The notes: a model not told the origin generated them from the letters alone. 8,952 nucleotides of DNA from Gammaproteobacteria bacterium (GCA_002719575.1 PBHS01000006.1:11310-20261); one strand, 5' to 3'. Counted from the first letter of the stretch, positions 1 to 6,103 are shown. Numbers and translations are program-made.

Positions 1-521
1 GTGAGATCGTAACGGAGACCGCCTGCCAAAGCGGCGAGCAGGATAAATCCGACTCCAGCCTGCACAAATCCCCCATAGATGCCAGCAACAAACAGCCCCC
101 ACCAGGCCCGTCTATCATCGTGCGGAGAAAGAGTCGGCGTGTTGGCCGGCGGGGCAATAAAGCCAGGTCTCAGAAGGATGATTAGAGACATCATTAGCAG
201 TGTGAGCAACAGCAATGGTTTGAGATACAGATTTGGCATCAGCGCAGCTGAAAGGGCGCCGGCTGATCCTCCTGCGAGAGTGGGTACAAGGATCGGCCGA
301 ATTGCTGGTCGATCGAGCAACTGGTTTTTGTCAAAACCTACGACGCCGACGATGCACTGCATCAGAACGGCTACACGGTTAGTGGCGTTAGCGATATCTG
401 CGGGCAGGCCCATGACCATAAGCATAGGGAGGCTCAGATTTGAGCCACCGCCGGCCAGGGTGTTGATCCCGCCTGCAATGAAACCCACCAACCAAAGCGC
501 AGAGAATTGAAACAATGTCAC
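1..521 (-). CDS. TauE/SafE (YfcA-like) family membrane permease, 3' end cut by the window edge
   Basis: Inner-membrane protein of the TauE/SafE family, a group of putative anion or sulfite/organosulfonate exporters; the substrate cannot be told from sequence. I translated the minus strand myself: about 173 residues are visible of a usual 250 or so, and the C-terminus lies beyond base 1. The first membrane segment runs into the family signature GFIAGGINTLAGGGSNLSLP (residues about 13-32), followed by ADIANATNRVAV. After a polar loop near residues 124-137 (NTPTLSPHDDRR) the second half begins with GIYGGFVQAGVGF, the internal repeat typical of the family. The frame is closed upstream by a TAG about 24 bases before the chosen start. 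No ATG is available, so GTG at 521-519 is the likely start; TTG at 515-513 is an alternative. The Shine-Dalgarno match is poor for both. Family assignment is firm; start and substrate are not. Confidence 0.85.
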   Translation of the reverse strand, partial: MTLFQFSALWLVGFIAGGINTLAGGGSNLSLPMLMVMGLPADIANATNRVAVLMQCIVGVVGFDKNQLLDRPAIRPILVPTLAGGSAGALSAALMPNLYLKPLLLLTLLMMSLIILLRPGFIAPPANTPTLSPHDDRRAWWGLFVAGIYGGFVQAGVGFILLAALAGGLRYDL

Positions 522-604
522 TTCGATATCCAGATTGACGCCCTACCTTTCGTCTGACGGCTCTGAGGCCGCGATAAATCGTTTCCGCCAGCGTTGCTGC
601 GACT

Positions 605-610
605 ATTATA
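605..610 (-). promoter_or_regulatory. Perfect -10 hexamer (TATAAT), possible promoter of the TauE-family gene
   Basis: On the minus strand the hexamer at 610-605 is an exact TATAAT, about 85 bases before the proposed GTG start of the transporter gene. The -35 position at 16-17 bases spacing (CCGTGA) is a poor match, so the promoter would be weak, activator-dependent or not real. Confidence 0.3.
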
Positions 611-760
611 CTAGCTATCAATGCTGTCACGGGACTCTAAGATCCTTCAATTCTTTTTCTGTTTGTCTCTCGGTGACAGTTCAAAAATCGGGAAGCATGA
701 CACAAAGCAAACGCAGTGGATCGTCAAGATGTTTATGAAGCTGCAGCGCTTTGAGACAGG

Positions 761-773
761 CCTTAAGTTAAGG
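761..773. repeat. Perfect 6+1+6 palindrome CCTTAA-g-TTAAGG
   Basis: The two six-base arms are exact reverse complements around a single central G. Its size would suit a dimeric repressor site or a short stem. The related motif CTTTTAAGGG occurs at 816-825 and 1137-1146 in the same gap. Confidence 0.4.
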
Positions 774-881
774 GACCAAGGGCAAAAACAACACAAAAAA
801 CTGGCCATTAAGACGCTTTTAAGGGGTGCTACCAGGGCGAATCCATGCTTGTTCCGTATGCAGAAGTAACGTCTTTACGAT

Positions 882-910
882 CTTTTGATTGAGTTTTTTT
901 GGGTCAAAAG
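882..910. repeat. Inverted repeat CTTTTGA ... TCAAAAG
   Basis: Seven-base perfect arms at 882-888 and 904-910, extendable by one G-T wobble, separated by 15 bases that include a run of seven T (894-900). Because the T run lies inside the loop, this is not a standard terminator. An operator or a chance AT-rich repeat are both possible. Confidence 0.3.
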
Positions 911-1071
911 CCTTAAATTAATTCGCACCCCGATCTCCCGAGTCCAAAACCGAGGAAATATCAGTAATCTCAACATGCCAAGCCTCTTTAGTCAGTAACG
1001 CAATGGTCAAAATAGAGTCCTAAGGTTGTTGGTAGTTGTGGCCTTATCGCGACGTGATCCTCTGAGTGCGT

Positions 1072-1141
1072 GCTGAAAAGCCCTCAGTTTATTCCAACTC
1101 CGGGTCATAAACTTCAGCGGTGCGCGTTTTGTTTGCCTTTT
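1072..1141 (+). terminator. Imperfect stem followed by T-rich tract, possible terminator of an unknown plus-strand transcript
   Basis: AGTTTAT (1086-1092) pairs with ATAAACT (1107-1113) around a 14-base loop. Directly outside, GCTGA (1072-1076) pairs with TCAGC (1114-1118), leaving a nine-base bulge on the 5' side. The sequence after it is T-rich (GTTTTGTTTGCCTTTT, 1126-1141) but the T runs are interrupted. No promoter for a transcript ending here was identified, so this is weak. Confidence 0.2.
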
Positions 1142-1240
1142 AAGGGTGTTTGTCATGATCTTGGCAGGTAAACGATGCAGCCGTATGCTAAGTCTCTGAT
1201 TATTGGAATGTAAAACCTGTGTCTGATATTCATCGTACGA

Positions 1241-1246
1241 TATAAA
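1241..1246 (+). promoter_or_regulatory. Candidate -10 (TATAAA) of a nadE promoter
   Basis: TATAAA matches the -10 consensus at five of six positions and lies about 120 bases before the nadE ATG. There is no good -35 element at 16-18 bases. An alternative is TTGGAA (1203-1208) with GATATT (1225-1230) at 16 bases spacing, each four of six. A GTCGGC/GCCGGC hairpin (1285-1290 with 1305-1310) would fall in the leader. Confidence 0.2.
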
Positions 1247-1352
1247 GTTCGAGTTGGTCTCTAACGGTCTGTCCGAATGCAGGCGTCGGCTATCATTATT
1301 AAAGGCCGGCAATTTATTTGTAAACAGTGACTGCGCTGTAAGAAGTGTTTTA

Positions 1353-1358
1353 GAAGGG
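1353..1358 (+). promoter_or_regulatory. Ribosome-binding site of nadE (decides the start)
   Basis: GAAGGG sits six bases before the ATG at 1365. It favours that ATG over the upstream GTG at 1254, which would add 37 residues unlike any NadE. Confidence 0.7.
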
Positions 1359-1364
1359 CGATCC

Positions 1365-3005
1365 ATGTCAGAAAAGCTAAACATAGTTATGGCCCAATTG
1401 AACTTTCTGGTTGGGGACATTGAAGGCAATACTGAACTTATCATTACTCATGCAAAACGGGCTGCAGATGATCTCTTGGCTGATGTCGTGGTGTTCCCGG
1501 AGTTGGCCCTAACCGGCTATCCTCCAGAGGACTTGCTGCTGCGACCCAGTATTAAACCGAGGGTCGAGAAGGCCCTGCAGCGGATTCTCAAGGAGAATCT
1601 TGATTCGATTTTGGTTATCGGGTTCCCGGAAAATACCGGCGAAGCGGTCTATAATGCACTGGTTGTTGCTCGCAAAGGTGACGTGATTGCTAAGTATCGC
1701 AAGCAGTGCCTGCCAAATTACCAGGTTTTTGATGAGCGAAGATATTTCTCCCCAGGCGACAGTGCTTGCACGGTTGATCTAAAAGGCACAACGATTGCCT
1801 TTGCCATTTGTGAAGATCTCTGGGAGGTTGGACCTGCTCGTCAGGCAAGCGACGCTGGGGCAAAGATGTTAATCAATATCAATGCTTCACCTTTCCACAC
1901 CACTAAGCCGAAAGAAAGGCAAGAACTCGTTTGCAGACGCAGCATTGAAGAAGACTTTCCTTTCGTGTACGTCAACTTAGTCGGTGGTCAGGACGAACTT
2001 GTTTTTGACGGTGGATCCATGGCTGCTTGCGAAGGTCGATTGGTCTGTTTGGCGCCGCAGTTTGTCGAGGGCTTATTTCCACTGCAGGCTGAAATCGACG
2101 AAAACGGAAGGTGCCGGATTCCTGCACAACAGCTTTCGTCAGGCTTAAGTCTCGAGGCTCAAGTTTATGAAACGCTTGTTCTGGGGTTGCGGGACTATGT
2201 TAAAAAGAATCGCTTTCCCGGAGTGGTTCTTGGTCTGTCCGGTGGAATCGATTCTGCTTTGAGTCTGGCCATCGCGGTAGACGCACTCGGTGCTGCTCGC
2301 GTAGAGGCCGTTATGATGCCATTTGCCTATACTTCGCAACTCAGCCTTGACTGCGCTGAGCGTCAGGCTAACGCCCTTGGAGTGAATTATCAGATAATTG
2401 CTATTAATGGTATTTATGCGAGTTTCCTAAATGCGCTCGAACAGGAATTCCAGGGACTTAATGCCGATGTCACAGAACAAAATATTCAGGCGCGCGCGAG
2501 GGGCGTCCTGTTGATGGCGATTTCGAACAAAAAAAGCTTGCTAGTCTTGACGACAGGCAATAAAAGTGAAATCGCTGTAGGTTATTCCACCCTCTATGGA
2601 GATATGGCAGGTGGCTTTGACGTATTGAAGGATGTCTCAAAAACACTGGTCTACAAACTCGCTCGATACAGAAACGAGCAGGAAACGGATCGTGAAGTGA
2701 TTCCCTTTGAGGTGATCCAGCGACCACCATCAGCTGAGCTTGCCCCCGGGCAGCTGGACCAGGACAGCCTACCAGCCTATGAAACGCTGGACGCTATTCT
2801 TGAGCTGTATATCGAACACGATATGAGTTTTGAAGCTATCTTGAACAGAGGATTTCTAGAAGCGGATGTTGAGCGAGTTTTACGTTTGGTTGACCTGAAT
2901 GAGTACAAGCGCCGTCAGGGTCCGATCGGGGTTAGGCTGACTCGACGCGGTTTCGGTCGCGACAGACGCTACCCAATCACTAACGGCTGGTCTCTAGGCG
3001 AATGA
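1365..3005 (+). CDS. nadE: Glutamine-dependent NAD+ synthetase
   Basis: Cytoplasmic enzyme of 546 residues that makes NAD+ from deamido-NAD+ (nicotinate adenine dinucleotide), ATP and glutamine (EC 6.3.5.1), the last step of NAD synthesis. Two domains are clear. Residues about 5-255 form a nitrilase-type glutaminase with the catalytic triad Glu46 (VFPELALTGYPPEDL), Lys113 (KYRKQCLPNY) and Cys149 (AICEDLW). Residues about 268-540 form the NAD synthase domain with the ATP pyrophosphatase loop SGGIDSAL (292-299), the TTGNKSE motif (396-402), and the C-terminal GRDRRYPIT. Length is normal for the bacterial two-domain form. I chose ATG 1365 because it matches the family's usual N-terminus and has a GAAGGG site six bases upstream. 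It stands alone, divergent from the transporter gene and convergent with bamD. The glutaminase domain means it can use glutamine rather than depend on free ammonia. No broken motif seen. Confidence 0.97.
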   Translation: MSEKLNIVMAQLNFLVGDIEGNTELIITHAKRAADDLLADVVVFPELALTGYPPEDLLLRPSIKPRVEKALQRILKENLDSILVIGFPENTGEAVYNALVVARKGDVIAKYRKQCLPNYQVFDERRYFSPGDSACTVDLKGTTIAFAICEDLWEVGPARQASDAGAKMLININASPFHTTKPKERQELVCRRSIEEDFPFVYVNLVGGQDELVFDGGSMAACEGRLVCLAPQFVEGLFPLQAEIDENGRCRIPAQQLSSGLSLEAQVYETLVLGLRDYVKKNRFPGVVLGLSGGIDSALSLAIAVDALGAARVEAVMMPFAYTSQLSLDCAERQANALGVNYQIIAINGIYASFLNALEQEFQGLNADVTEQNIQARARGVLLMAISNKKSLLVLTTGNKSEIAVGYSTLYGDMAGGFDVLKDVSKTLVYKLARYRNEQETDREVIPFEVIQRPPSAELAPGQLDQDSLPAYETLDAILELYIEHDMSFEAILNRGFLEADVERVLRLVDLNEYKRRQGPIGVRLTRRGFGRDRRYPITNGWSLGE

Positions 3006-3025
3006 TTGGACAAGTAGGCTGAGGC

Positions 3026-3068
3026 TTGCCCTGCAAAACCCGGAGACGGGCAAATAGTCATCCCGTCT
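3026..3068. terminator. Competing hairpins between the convergent ends of nadE and bamD
   Basis: AGACGGG (3044-3050) pairs perfectly with CCCGTCT (3062-3068) around an 11-base loop. TTGCCC (3026-3031) can instead pair with GGGCAA (3048-3053), so the two stems exclude each other. The position between two converging genes suits a bidirectional terminator, but there is no clear T run on either strand, so intrinsic termination would be inefficient. Confidence 0.4.
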
Positions 3069-3087
3069 TGCAAAGAATAACTAAATG

Positions 3088-4074
3088 TCAGTTTAGCAGA
3101 CCGAATGTAATGATGCTTAGGAAGGAAGACCCGCTTGATGTCTGATTCCTTTGGGAATTGATAATTTGCTGACTGCCTGAGGTCCCGGGCCGCCGGGTAG
3201 GTGCGAGAGGAGGGTTTCCGCGGTTGTCCCCGAGCAATCCAAAGCTGACTGTGTAGAGCAGGGAAGGATCGGTTATTTCAGTCCTCACTCTAAAATCGCC
3301 ATCATTATCGATAGAAGCATGGTTCGGATAGTTCTCTTTAAGCAAGGCCAGTGAAGTATCGGCCAGGTCATTCAGTCCGAGTCTAAGGTAGGACTCCACC
3401 ATGATTGACACGCCATCAGCCACGGCTGGTGTGCCTTGAAAATTTTCAACCACATATTGCCCTCGGCGCAGTGCCGCTATATACGCCCGGCGATCCAAGT
3501 AGTAGTTGGCGACGTGAATCTCGTAGGCTGCCAGGTTGTTTCTAAGATACACCATCCTAGCCCGCGCATCCGCAGCATAGGCGCTATCAGGATACAGCGC
3601 CAGCAGTTGGGCGAAGTCGTTAAACGATTCCTGAGCTAGGCCCGGATCGCGTTTGGTGTAATCCACAGGAATAAAGCGGCTGAGGATACCGCTTCGGTCG
3701 TTGAAAGACGCCAGTCCTTTCATGTAGTAGGCATAGTCAATGTTGTCATTTTCAGGATGCAGTCTGATGAAGCGATCTGCTGCGGCCCGGGCAGCCTCTT
3801 CATCGCCATTACTGAAATAAGCATAAACAATCTCGATCTGAGCTTGAGCCGCGAAGCGGCCAAAAGGAAAGCGCGATTCGAGGGCTTGGTAAGTGGAGAT
3901 TGCCCCAGCGTAGTTTCGGCTTTCCAGCTGCTCTAGTGCGCGTCGATAAAACTGCTCTTCGGTTGATAAGCCAGTAAACTCATCTGCTCCATCTCCGTCC
4001 AATAGCCCACATCCGCTAAAAAACAGTACGAAAAGTGCGGCATTTAGGATCCTGATCGAAGTTGGCAGTGTCAT
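3088..4074 (-). CDS. bamD: Outer membrane protein assembly factor BamD (ComL) lipoprotein
   Basis: Essential periplasm-facing lipoprotein of the BAM complex, which inserts beta-barrel proteins into the outer membrane; it contacts BamA and substrate C-termini. The 328-residue product begins with a lipoprotein signal peptide: Arg8, a hydrophobic stretch 9-19 and the lipobox FSGC with Cys22 as the acylation site. Residues about 37-252 are the tetratricopeptide-like repeats, with the recognisable [30 protein letters not shown] and the YAYYMKGLA segment. E. coli BamD is about 245 residues; here a Ser/Asn/Gly-rich tail of roughly 75 residues follows, ending in a short hydrophobic motif ([11 protein letters not shown]). 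I recall Pseudomonas ComL being of similar extended length. The start ATG is the only reasonable one before the signal peptide; its Shine-Dalgarno is weak (GGTGAG, 13 bases away). Divergent from rluD with a 145-base gap. Confidence 0.95.
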   Translation of the reverse strand: MTLPTSIRILNAALFVLFFSGCGLLDGDGADEFTGLSTEEQFYRRALEQLESRNYAGAISTYQALESRFPFGRFAAQAQIEIVYAYFSNGDEEAARAAADRFIRLHPENDNIDYAYYMKGLASFNDRSGILSRFIPVDYTKRDPGLAQESFNDFAQLLALYPDSAYAADARARMVYLRNNLAAYEIHVANYYLDRRAYIAALRRGQYVVENFQGTPAVADGVSIMVESYLRLGLNDLADTSLALLKENYPNHASIDNDGDFRVRTEITDPSLLYTVSFGLLGDNRGNPPLAPTRRPGTSGSQQIINSQRNQTSSGSSFLSIITFGLLN

Positions 4075-4090
4075 GTGTGGGTGTTATCTC
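4062..4090 (+). promoter_or_regulatory. Candidate sigma-70 promoter for rluD-pgeF with extended -10
   Basis: TTGGCA (4062-4067, five of six to consensus) is followed after 17 bases by TATCTC (4085-4090), which is a weak -10 but carries the TGn extension (TGT, 4082-4084). Predicted transcript start near 4097 leaves a leader of about 120 bases to rluD. The -35 box lies inside the first codons of bamD on the opposite strand. Confidence 0.35.
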
Positions 4091-4166
4091 ACCGAAGATG
4101 TTCCTGGAATTCGGCATTTAACCATACAGCGAGGTTGAAGCCCAATGCCAAGGGAATGGGTTCTTC

Positions 4167-4179
4167 GGCGATCTTCGCC
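4167..4179 (+). other. Small hairpin in the rluD leader
   Basis: GGCGA (4167-4171) and TCGCC (4175-4179) form a perfect five-base stem with a three-base loop, about 40 bases before the rluD start. No T run follows. It may affect translation or be incidental. Confidence 0.25.
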
Positions 4180-4192
4180 AGATGAGTGTTTC

Positions 4193-4220
4193 GAAAGGTT
4201 CAAGTATGATGGGCGGGTAA
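4193..4220 (+). other. Possible four-codon mini-ORF coupled to the rluD start
   Basis: GAAAGG (4193-4198) is well spaced (seven bases) before ATG 4206. That frame reads Met-Met-Gly-Gly and stops at TAA 4218-4220, whose last A is the first base of the rluD ATG (TAATG). The rluD ATG itself has only a GGGCGGG stretch two bases away. Ribosomes could reach rluD by terminating and restarting here. Confidence 0.3.
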
Positions 4221-5197
4221 TGATGTCAGAATATGCAAAAGAATTGATCTCACAGAGAGCTCAGGTTGCTCAAGATCAGGCGGGTCGTCGAATTGACCAG
4301 GTCGCGGCCCGCTTGTTTCCCGATTATTCTCGAGCAATGCTTCAGACTTGGATGAAAACAGGCGAACTGACGATTAATGGCGAGCGCTGTAAACCCAAAG
4401 ATATGGCGCGCGCGGGTGCGTGGTTAGTCCTTGAAACGAAGCTCCATTCGGCTGATTGCTGGAGTGCTGAGGAAATACCGCTCAGCATCGTTCACGAAGA
4501 TGAGGATCTGCTCGTCATAAACAAGCAAGCGGGACTCGTCGTTCACCCAGCGGCCGGGCATCGGAGTGGAACTCTTGCTAATGGTCTACTGCACCACTGT
4601 CCAGCACTTGAGTATCTTCCGCGCGCGGGGGTTGTTCACCGCCTCGACAAAGATACGACAGGACTAATGGTTGTCGCGAAAAATTTAAAGAGTCATCATG
4701 CCCTGATAAAGCAGCTTCATTCACGTTCGGTTTCCAGACGATATGAGGCGGTCGTCCAGGGGGTTATGACTGCAGGAGGGACTGTCTCGGCGCCTCTAGC
4801 TCGCCATCCGGTGCAGCGGATTAAACGCGCTGTTTCGCCCAATGGTCAGGAAGCCATAACCCATTATCGAGTAGTAAGCCGCTATTCTGCACATACCCAT
4901 ATTCGCGTAGATCTGGAAACTGGCCGAACCCATCAGATAAGAGTCCATATGGCACATTTAAAATATCCAATTGTTGGCGACCCGCTTTATGGGGGGCGTT
5001 TTCGCGTTCCGCCAAATTGTGGATTGGAACTTTCAAGTCTATTGGAGAAGTTCAGGCGCCAGGCCCTGCACGCGTCCGAACTCAAGCTCGTGCACCCTAC
5101 AAGCAAGTTGGAATGTAGATGGAAAACCCCGCTGCCGGATGATTTTGTCGCACTACTGAACCTGCTGCACCGGAGCGAAGGAGGGAAGAAGGCTTGA
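4220..5197 (+). CDS. rluD: 23S rRNA pseudouridine(1911/1915/1917) synthase RluD
   Basis: Cytoplasmic enzyme that converts uridines 1911, 1915 and 1917 in helix 69 of 23S rRNA to pseudouridine, late in large-subunit assembly. The product is 325 residues from ATG 4220 (324 from the adjacent ATG 4223), close to the 326 of E. coli RluD. An N-terminal S4 RNA-binding domain (AGRRIDQVAARLFPDYSR, about residues 21-38) is followed by the RluA-family catalytic domain with HRLDKDTTGLMV, whose Asp at residue 143 is the catalytic one, then GRTHQIRVHMAH and VGDPLYGG. The frame is open upstream to an ATG at 4145, which would add 25 residues (MPREWVLRRS...) unlike the family; I prefer 4220. The stop TGA overlaps the TTG start of pgeF by four bases (TTGA), so the two genes are co-transcribed and coupled. 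Start has one peculiarity: a four-codon mini-ORF ends exactly on it. Confidence 0.95.
   Translation: MMSEYAKELISQRAQVAQDQAGRRIDQVAARLFPDYSRAMLQTWMKTGELTINGERCKPKDMARAGAWLVLETKLHSADCWSAEEIPLSIVHEDEDLLVINKQAGLVVHPAAGHRSGTLANGLLHHCPALEYLPRAGVVHRLDKDTTGLMVVAKNLKSHHALIKQLHSRSVSRRYEAVVQGVMTAGGTVSAPLARHPVQRIKRAVSPNGQEAITHYRVVSRYSAHTHIRVDLETGRTHQIRVHMAHLKYPIVGDPLYGGRFRVPPNCGLELSSLLEKFRRQALHASELKLVHPTSKLECRWKTPLPDDFVALLNLLHRSEGGKKA
5178..5184 (+). promoter_or_regulatory. Strong ribosome-binding site of pgeF (supports the TTG start)
   Basis: AAGGAGG lies nine bases before TTG 5194, inside the last codons of rluD. No ATG or GTG in frame fits the family's N-terminus better. Confidence 0.7.
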
Positions 5198-5952
5198 GCG
5201 ATCTGTCCCTGATCTATCCGCGCTGGGAAGCGCCAGATTTAGTATTGGCGTTTGTCACGACTCGCTACGGAGGAGTCAGTCAGGCACCCTACAGTTCACT
5301 CAATTTAGCTGATCATGTCGGCGATAATGAAGGGGCTGTAGCCTCCAACCGGCTGCGACTTAGAGAAGCATTTCCTTGGATAAACGAATGGCAGTGGCTT
5401 AACCAGGTTCACGGTAATCGAGTGATCGAAATCCGGAGGGCAAGAAATCCGTTAGAGGCAGACGCAGTAATTACACGAGAAGCGGGAGTTGCGCTTTCTA
5501 TACTAACCGCTGATTGTCTACCTCTTTTGCTGGCCGCTGAAGACGGCAGTGAGGTCGCGGTCGTGCACTGCGGTTGGCGTGGGTTGGCAGCCGGCATTGT
5601 GGCCAATACTGTAAAGGCAATGAATACACCGCCGAAAGCGATTCTTGCCTGGATGGGTCCGGCTATTGGTCCTTGTCACTTTAAAGTTGGGAAAGATGTA
5701 CATGGCGCGCTAAGTGCAGTGCTCTCTTCCAACGCACTCTCGAGCGCTATTGTACCAACGGCTGGTGGGAAATTTATGGCGAATCTTTACAAGATCGGTT
5801 CAGCCTTACTTCGGGAGCAGGGGGTCGTGCAAATAAGCCGGGAGGAATTGTGCACCTCTTGCGATCAGCAGCGTTTTTTCTCTTACAGGATTTCGCCAAC
5901 CTGTGGTCGTCTCGCAAGCACAATTTGTATTCGATCAAAGCCCCCGGCTTGA
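5194..5952 (+). CDS. pgeF: Peptidoglycan editing factor PgeF (YfiH/LACC1 family copper/zinc-binding oxidoreductase-like protein)
   Basis: Member of the YfiH/DUF152 family. In E. coli, PgeF (YfiH) removes wrongly built UDP-MurNAc precursors carrying L-Ser in place of L-Ala, keeping peptidoglycan composition correct; purine nucleoside and polyphenol activities are reported for relatives. The 252-residue product shows the family hallmarks: VTTRYGGVSQAPYSSLNL (21-38), the metal-ligand positions His73 (NQVHGN), Cys108 (LTADCLP) and His125 (VVHCGWRG), the GPAIGPCHF segment (155-163), and the C-terminal ELCTSCDQQRFFSYR (218-232). The usual TGRMAS ending is here CGRLAS, and about 11 residues follow it, which is slightly long. 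The start is TTG, with AAGGAGG nine bases upstream, overlapping the rluD stop (TTGA). Translation is therefore probably coupled to rluD. Function in this organism is inferred from the family. Confidence 0.93.
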   Translation: MSDLSLIYPRWEAPDLVLAFVTTRYGGVSQAPYSSLNLADHVGDNEGAVASNRLRLREAFPWINEWQWLNQVHGNRVIEIRRARNPLEADAVITREAGVALSILTADCLPLLLAAEDGSEVAVVHCGWRGLAAGIVANTVKAMNTPPKAILAWMGPAIGPCHFKVGKDVHGALSAVLSSNALSSAIVPTAGGKFMANLYKIGSALLREQGVVQISREELCTSCDQQRFFSYRISPTCGRLASTICIRSKPPA

Positions 5953-5977
5953 AGCTGATTGCAACGTTTCAAGCTTT
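5947..5977 (+). terminator. Hairpin at the end of pgeF, probable weak terminator
   Basis: GCTTGAAGC (5947-5955) pairs with GTTTCAAGC (5966-5974), nine pairs with one G-U, around a ten-base loop, followed by TTT and later TTTTT (5989-5993). The pgeF stop codon (5950-5952) lies inside the 5' arm. It would separate rluD-pgeF from the heat-shock promoter of clpB. Confidence 0.45.
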
Positions 5978-6016
5978 ATCGAGAAGTCTTTTTGTGGAAG
6001 CCCGACGGAACCAATA

Positions 6017-6044
6017 TTGAAAAAATTCTATTTCATCCCAATAT
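6017..6044 (+). promoter_or_regulatory. Sigma-32 (RpoH) heat-shock promoter of clpB
   Basis: TTGAAA (6017-6022) followed after 14 bases by CCCAATAT (6037-6044). The sigma-32 consensus is CTTGAAA, 13-15 bases, CCCCATNT; this matches TTGAAA fully and all but one specified base of the -10 element. Predicted transcript start is near 6051, about 60 bases before the clpB ATG. clpB is a classic RpoH-regulated gene, which supports the call. Confidence 0.75.
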
Positions 6045-6064
6045 TTGTAATGTATTGAGGGACC

Positions 6065-6097
6065 ATGTCGCTTTGTTCTTCAACGCTCCGTAATTGA
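6065..6097 (+). CDS. Possible 10-codon leader peptide upstream of clpB
   Basis: ATG 6065 opens a frame reading [10 protein letters not shown] and stopping at TGA 6095-6097, fifteen bases... (6098-6111, 14 bases between) before the clpB ATG. A GAGGG (6057-6061) lies three bases upstream of its ATG, which is close but usable. The stop falls immediately before the AAGGA that serves clpB, so a ribosome ending here would cover the clpB binding site. Whether it is translated cannot be told from sequence; a frame this short is easily a coincidence. Confidence 0.2.
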   Translation: MSLCSSTLRN

Positions 6098-6098
6098 A

Positions 6099-6103
6099 AG
6101 GAT
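6099..6103 (+). promoter_or_regulatory. Ribosome-binding site of clpB (decides the start)
   Basis: AGGA (within AAAGGA, ending at about 6102) lies nine bases before ATG 6112. It supports that ATG, which gives the conserved MRLDKLT N-terminus, over the in-frame TTG at 6094. Confidence 0.6.

Larger units (their letters stand above)
522..1364. other. Long intergenic region without a recognisable gene
   Basis: About 840 bases between the divergently transcribed transporter gene and nadE. No tRNA, rRNA or known riboswitch is visible. The open frames in it are short, lack convincing ribosome-binding sites and resemble no family I know: plus 729-869 (46 codons), minus 1156-1007 (49 codons, very basic) and minus from a GTG at 630 (hydrophobic start, runs antisense-frame through the transporter gene). 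It does hold structure: the palindrome CCTTAA-g-TTAAGG at 761-773, the inverted repeat CTTTTGA/TCAAAAG at 882-888 and 904-910, a larger imperfect stem at 1072-1118 followed by a T-rich tract, a GTCGGC/GCCGGC hairpin at 1285-1310, and a 10-base direct repeat CTTTTAAGGG at 816-825 and 1137-1146. It could be a decayed gene, an sRNA locus or a regulatory region; the sequence does not decide. Confidence 0.5.

Noticed and set aside
79..510. Long plus-strand open frame opposite the transporter gene
   Set aside because: It is the antisense shadow of the TauE/SafE gene; the minus-strand frame has clear family motifs, this one has none.
729..869. 46-codon plus-strand frame beginning MFMKLQRFETG
   Set aside because: No usable ribosome-binding site, no recognisable motif, and short enough to be open by chance. 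Kept only as part of the gap description.
1007..1156. 49-codon minus-strand frame, very Arg/Lys-rich (MTNTLKRQTKR...)
   Set aside because: No Shine-Dalgarno and no family resemblance; the same frame runs on antisense into the start of nadE, which suggests a shadow frame.
1254..1364. 37-residue N-terminal extension of NadE from a GTG
   Set aside because: The extension resembles no NadE and the GAAGGG site before ATG 1365 fits the internal start.
4145..4219. 25-residue N-terminal extension of RluD from ATG 4145
   Set aside because: Starting at 4220 or 4223 gives a length and N-terminus close to E. coli RluD; the extension has no family counterpart that I know, though a GAGG nine to ten bases before it keeps it possible.
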